From contig JAULYE010000030.1 in assembly GCA_032118015.1 (NCBI GenBank), positions 1-16,336 on the forward strand: a stretch of 16,336 bases of DNA. The letters run 5' to 3'. A program made the position numbers and the translations under genes. The stretch is from Casp-actino8 sp032118015. Lineage in GTDB: Bacteria > Actinomycetota > Acidimicrobiia > Acidimicrobiales > Ilumatobacteraceae. Numbering within the stretch: position 1 is the stretch's first letter; each line of letters opens with the position of its first letter. Shown piece after piece: positions 13,873-16,336 of the stretch. The notes beneath the pieces are model-generated. The model was not told the DNA's origin. It saw only the letters and a program-made list of their open reading frames with translations, and searched no databases.

Positions 13873-14298
13873 ATGTCCAATCACACTGATCCATTCATCG
13901 TCGTTGCCATCACCCAGAACGAAGCCCGGGTGTGGACTGCTGGTCTCGACAAGAATTCCAAGCCTGAGACCGTCAAAGCACCTGATCATGAGGGTCGCCA
14001 TCATCACCAGCGCCAGGCCCGGCATCACCTGAGCCACGAGCACGGCTTGAACACTGACGTCTATTACGACGCGATCACCAAGGCTGTCGGGGGCGCAAAG
14101 GAAGTGCTGGTCATCGGACACGGCAAGGGTAAGGCCAGCCACATGCTGCTCCTCGTGCAGTACTGGGAGCGCAAACACCCAGAGATCGCGCGCACGGTCG
14201 TTGGCTCCATCGATAGTGATCTTCCCTCGATGACCGAGAACCAGATCCTTGCTGCCAGCCGAGAGTGGTTCGACCACTATCACGAATTCGGCTGGTGA
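13873..14298 (+). CDS. Short eRF1-domain-3 (eL30-like) protein, 'translational machinery protein' type
   Basis: This 141-residue protein has an N-terminal strand segment FIVVAITQNEARVW, then a histidine-rich loop (8 His between residues 39 and 57, in HEGRHHHQRQARHHLSHEHG). A C-terminal alpha/beta part follows, with EVLVIGHGKGKASHMLLLVQY and TVVGSIDSDLPSMTENQILAASREWF. The layout (strand with NEARV, His loop, 'ITGPG-like' glycine turn, late D-P/S-D-Q-L-A-R-F motif) matches short bacterial proteins annotated as translational machinery protein, related to domain 3 of archaeal/eukaryotic release factor eRF1. It lacks the domains that would read a stop codon or hydrolyse peptidyl-tRNA. AGGAG lies 5 bases before the ATG. 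It is divergent from the ribosome-associated uup and overlaps the convergent downstream gene by 19 bases. The role, perhaps ribosome rescue or hibernation, is inference. Confidence 0.7.
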   Translation: MSNHTDPFIVVAITQNEARVWTAGLDKNSKPETVKAPDHEGRHHHQRQARHHLSHEHGLNTDVYYDAITKAVGGAKEVLVIGHGKGKASHMLLLVQYWERKHPEIARTVVGSIDSDLPSMTENQILAASREWFDHYHEFGW

Positions 14299-15146
14299 CG
14301 ACGCCAGTCGCCGGTGCGGAAAATACTGCGTAAACGTCGCTCTGATCCATTCATGGCACGTTCGATGACCCTGACGGGCAATGTCCTCGGCTTTCCGAAA
14401 GTTCCGTGCCGAAAGTACCGCGTAGCCCAGATGGGAAACGCTGCGCCCGCTTCGTACCAGTCGGGGCTGGAGTAGGTCTCATCAGCGATCGATGGGACAC
14501 CTTTCGATTTCAACAGGCAGGACAGAATTGACTGATCATGCCGGTGTTCCACGAAGTCGTCCGACTCGGAAACGACTGATGGTGAATCGTCGAGATAGTG
14601 ATAGTTGTCGAGCGCCGCGATCCGACTCCATTCGTGGACGATCTCCAGAGCCTGTTCAGATCTCTTGAAAAGAACGACAGTGGCGACTCGTTGGCCAATC
14701 GACTCCTCACCGGCTTCGACCATGAAGTAGTTGAGGAGATCTCGTTTCGTCCACTGTCCTTCGGCGTGTGGCGGCATGAAGAAGGAACATACGGAGTGTT
14801 CCGACGCAATCTGTTTGTACTCACTCAGCCGAGACAGGGCTCGCGGATTTTCAAGATTCAATGTGCAACCGGCATCGCAATAGAGAACAAACTCTGACGT
14901 GCTGTCGTGGAGAGCTCTCTCGATCAGATGCGGCTTCCAGATGAAAAAACCGAAACCGCGGACATCAGACCTGAGGATTCCACTGTGTCGAACCCTGAAC
15001 GTCCTGTCCAAATCTCGCGGACCACAGACACGCACAGTTGCGAACAGCCCTGATGTCTCAGCCTGACGACCCAGACGACGCGCTGCAATTCGATACTTGC
15101 TCAGACCCCCACCAAAGGTCAGAAAATCGGTGTTCGATGCGGTCAT
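14280..15146 (-). CDS. Glycosyltransferase-like protein of the 'GFGFFIWKP/DAGC' type
   Basis: This 288-residue soluble protein has the signature of a family found in envelope-polysaccharide clusters. RGFGFFIWKPHLIERAL (about 63-79) is followed by EFVLYCDAGCTLN (about 85-97), where the aspartate of DAGC sits where GT-A enzymes hold the metal and sugar nucleotide. Later come RVATVVLFKRSEQALEIVHEW and EHRHDQSILSCLLKSKG, the latter a typical acceptor-side HDQS motif. It is therefore a probable glycosyltransferase, although the sugar and acceptor are not known. The ATG overlaps the stop of the upstream amino-acid permease (ATGA), so the two are translationally coupled, an unusual partnership. Its 3' end overlaps the eRF1-like gene on the other strand by 19 bases. 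Confidence 0.7.
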   Translation of the reverse strand: MTASNTDFLTFGGGLSKYRIAARRLGRQAETSGLFATVRVCGPRDLDRTFRVRHSGILRSDVRGFGFFIWKPHLIERALHDSTSEFVLYCDAGCTLNLENPRALSRLSEYKQIASEHSVCSFFMPPHAEGQWTKRDLLNYFMVEAGEESIGQRVATVVLFKRSEQALEIVHEWSRIAALDNYHYLDDSPSVVSESDDFVEHRHDQSILSCLLKSKGVPSIADETYSSPDWYEAGAAFPIWATRYFRHGTFGKPRTLPVRVIERAMNGSERRLRSIFRTGDWRRHQPNS

Positions 15147-16336
15147 TGGACGTCACGAATAGGCGTGAACCAACTTCCTCCGAGTTGGCGGGTCGCGAAT
15201 CCAGCTGCAAGAAGACCTAAAGACAACAGCACAGCCGTGCCATCAAGTTGGAAACTGAGAACCACCGTGACGATCATGGCCAAGATGGGAATGACGGGCA
15301 CCCAGCCGATTGTGCCGCGAATCCGAAACGCTCGCTCCGCATCGGGTCGCTGTTTGCGCAAAACAATGACGACGACGTTGGTCACCAAGAACAGAATGTA
15401 GATCAGGGCGTCTGTTGCAGAGGCCAGCAAATCCAAGTCTTCGATCAAGATCAGCAATGCTCCGAGCACCACAGCAAGGATGAGAGCATTGCGCGGAACC
15501 ACCTGACGGTGCACGCGCCCCAAACCCACGGGCAGATACCCCGTGGACGCCATGCCGTACATGATGCGCGACGACGCTGTGATCGCCAAGAGAACTGTCG
15601 AGGCAGTTGAGAATAGGGCAACAGCAGTTGCGATATCTCCACTTGCTCCCCCAAAACCGACAGAGAAGATCTCAGTGATCGGTCGCTCCGACTGTCCGAG
15701 CCGATCTGCCCCGAGCACACTGACTCCCGCGATGGCCACGCCGGTGTAGAGCAGTGTCGAGATGCCCAGTGCCAAGATGAGTGCGCGTGGAATGGTGCGA
15801 CGCGGGTTGCGCGTCTCTTCCGACAATGAGATGACTTCGTCGAAGCCGATGTAGGCAAAAAAGATCAGGGCCGCTCCAGAGAGCACACCGCTCACACCGT
15901 TGCCCTCGACAAGACTGTGATCACCGAGGCGTGGAGCCCCGATCACGATGACAGCGACAAGACCGCCGACTCCCACCACAGCAAAGACCGTGATCGCCTT
16001 GGATGCTTGTGCCATCCCTCGAAGCGCGATCACTGCGACAACAGCCAGAATGCCCAGGGCTCCGATTCGCTCATCGAGGTCGATGTATTCACCCAAATAG
16101 CGGGCGAAGCCGAGTGACACCGTGGCCGTGGCGATGATCAGCGCAAGGGCCATTGCCCATCCGACGACGAACGAAATCGACTGCGGAAAGATCTGCCGGG
16201 CGAATTCGTGTTCCGAGCCCGCCTTGGGGAACATTGACGACAACTCCATATAACTAAATGCGCTGAGCGCACACAGCACCGCGGCAGTCACAAACGATGC
16301 CCACACCAATCCGCCTGCCCGATCGGTGGCCGGCGC
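15143..16336 (-). CDS. APC-superfamily amino-acid permease, N-terminus missing (past right edge)
   Basis: The minus-strand frame is open from the right edge to the TGA at 15143, giving 397 residues, so the true start and about the first one or two membrane helices lie outside. A TTG at 16309 could be called as a start, but in-frame codons upstream (APATDRAGG) continue the family's usual GPA-type loop before helix 2, so I treat the gene as 5'-partial. Family features include VTAAVLCALSAFSYMELSSMFPKAGSEHEFARQIF, AYIGFDEVISLSEETRNPRRTIPRALI (the conserved F-G-F-D/E-EE-NP-R-IP motif of helix 6 and the following loop), and about ten remaining hydrophobic segments. These proteins take up amino acids or polyamines with protons or by exchange. 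The substrate cannot be told. The stop codon overlaps the next gene's ATG. Confidence 0.88.
   Translation of the reverse strand, partial: APATDRAGGLVWASFVTAAVLCALSAFSYMELSSMFPKAGSEHEFARQIFPQSISFVVGWAMALALIIATATVSLGFARYLGEYIDLDERIGALGILAVVAVIALRGMAQASKAITVFAVVGVGGLVAVIVIGAPRLGDHSLVEGNGVSGVLSGAALIFFAYIGFDEVISLSEETRNPRRTIPRALILALGISTLLYTGVAIAGVSVLGADRLGQSERPITEIFSVGFGGASGDIATAVALFSTASTVLLAITASSRIMYGMASTGYLPVGLGRVHRQVVPRNALILAVVLGALLILIEDLDLLASATDALIYILFLVTNVVVIVLRKQRPDAERAFRIRGTIGWVPVIPILAMIVTVVLSFQLDGTAVLLSLGLLAAGFATRQLGGSWFTPIRDVQ

Noticed and set aside
16307..16309. TTG start codon for the amino-acid permease
   Set aside because: The frame continues in family-like sequence to the window edge and the first helices would be missing, so the gene is simply cut by the edge.

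Overview
The window is bacterial chromosomal DNA of moderately high GC, most likely from an actinobacterium, perhaps of the Acidimicrobiia/Ilumatobacter type. That placement is inference from three things: family resemblances (a mycobacterial IlvX-like enzyme, a CopC-CopD fusion, a BlaI/M56 pair, a GT-C mannosyltransferase-like protein), frequent GTG starts, and TANNNT boxes lying 6-8 bases before several start codons, as expected for leaderless transcripts. I see no tRNA, rRNA, insertion sequence, prophage gene or CRISPR array. It looks like core or lightly accessory genome with short intergenic gaps.

Left part (1-2306): the 5' two-fifths or so of a HelD-like helicase gene (minus, running off the left edge), a YbaK-type aminoacyl-tRNA deacylase (plus), a cold-shock protein (minus) and a YbgC-like hotdog thioesterase (plus). 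These are single-gene units in alternating orientation.

Left-centre (2363-7083): a minus-strand cluster read from right to left. It runs from an IlvX-like thiamine-diphosphate enzyme to an M14 carboxypeptidase lipoprotein (GTGA start/stop overlap), a multi-membrane GT-C glycosyltransferase and a GT25-like glycosyltransferase. The last gene ends inside a 16-bp tandem repeat. The last three genes point to cell-envelope or glycan work.

Centre (7240-11089): a small orphan HPt protein (plus) converges on a DUF305 lipoprotein gene (minus). Upstream of the latter is a CopC-CopD fusion gene (minus). Divergent from copCD is a BlaI/CopY-type repressor gene translationally coupled to an M56 membrane metallopeptidase gene. 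Two closely matching 19-bp operator-like sites, 15 of 19 identical, lie upstream of DUF305 and in the copCD/blaI divergent gap. This suggests a small copper-related regulon in which the M56 protein inactivates the BlaI-type repressor. It is the most interesting system in the window.

Right part (11097-16336): an orphan NarL-type response regulator, an Uup-like ABC-F ATPase divergent from a short eRF1-domain-3-like protein (both probably ribosome-associated), and an amino-acid permease gene (5' end beyond the right edge) coupled by an ATGA overlap to a glycosyltransferase-like gene.
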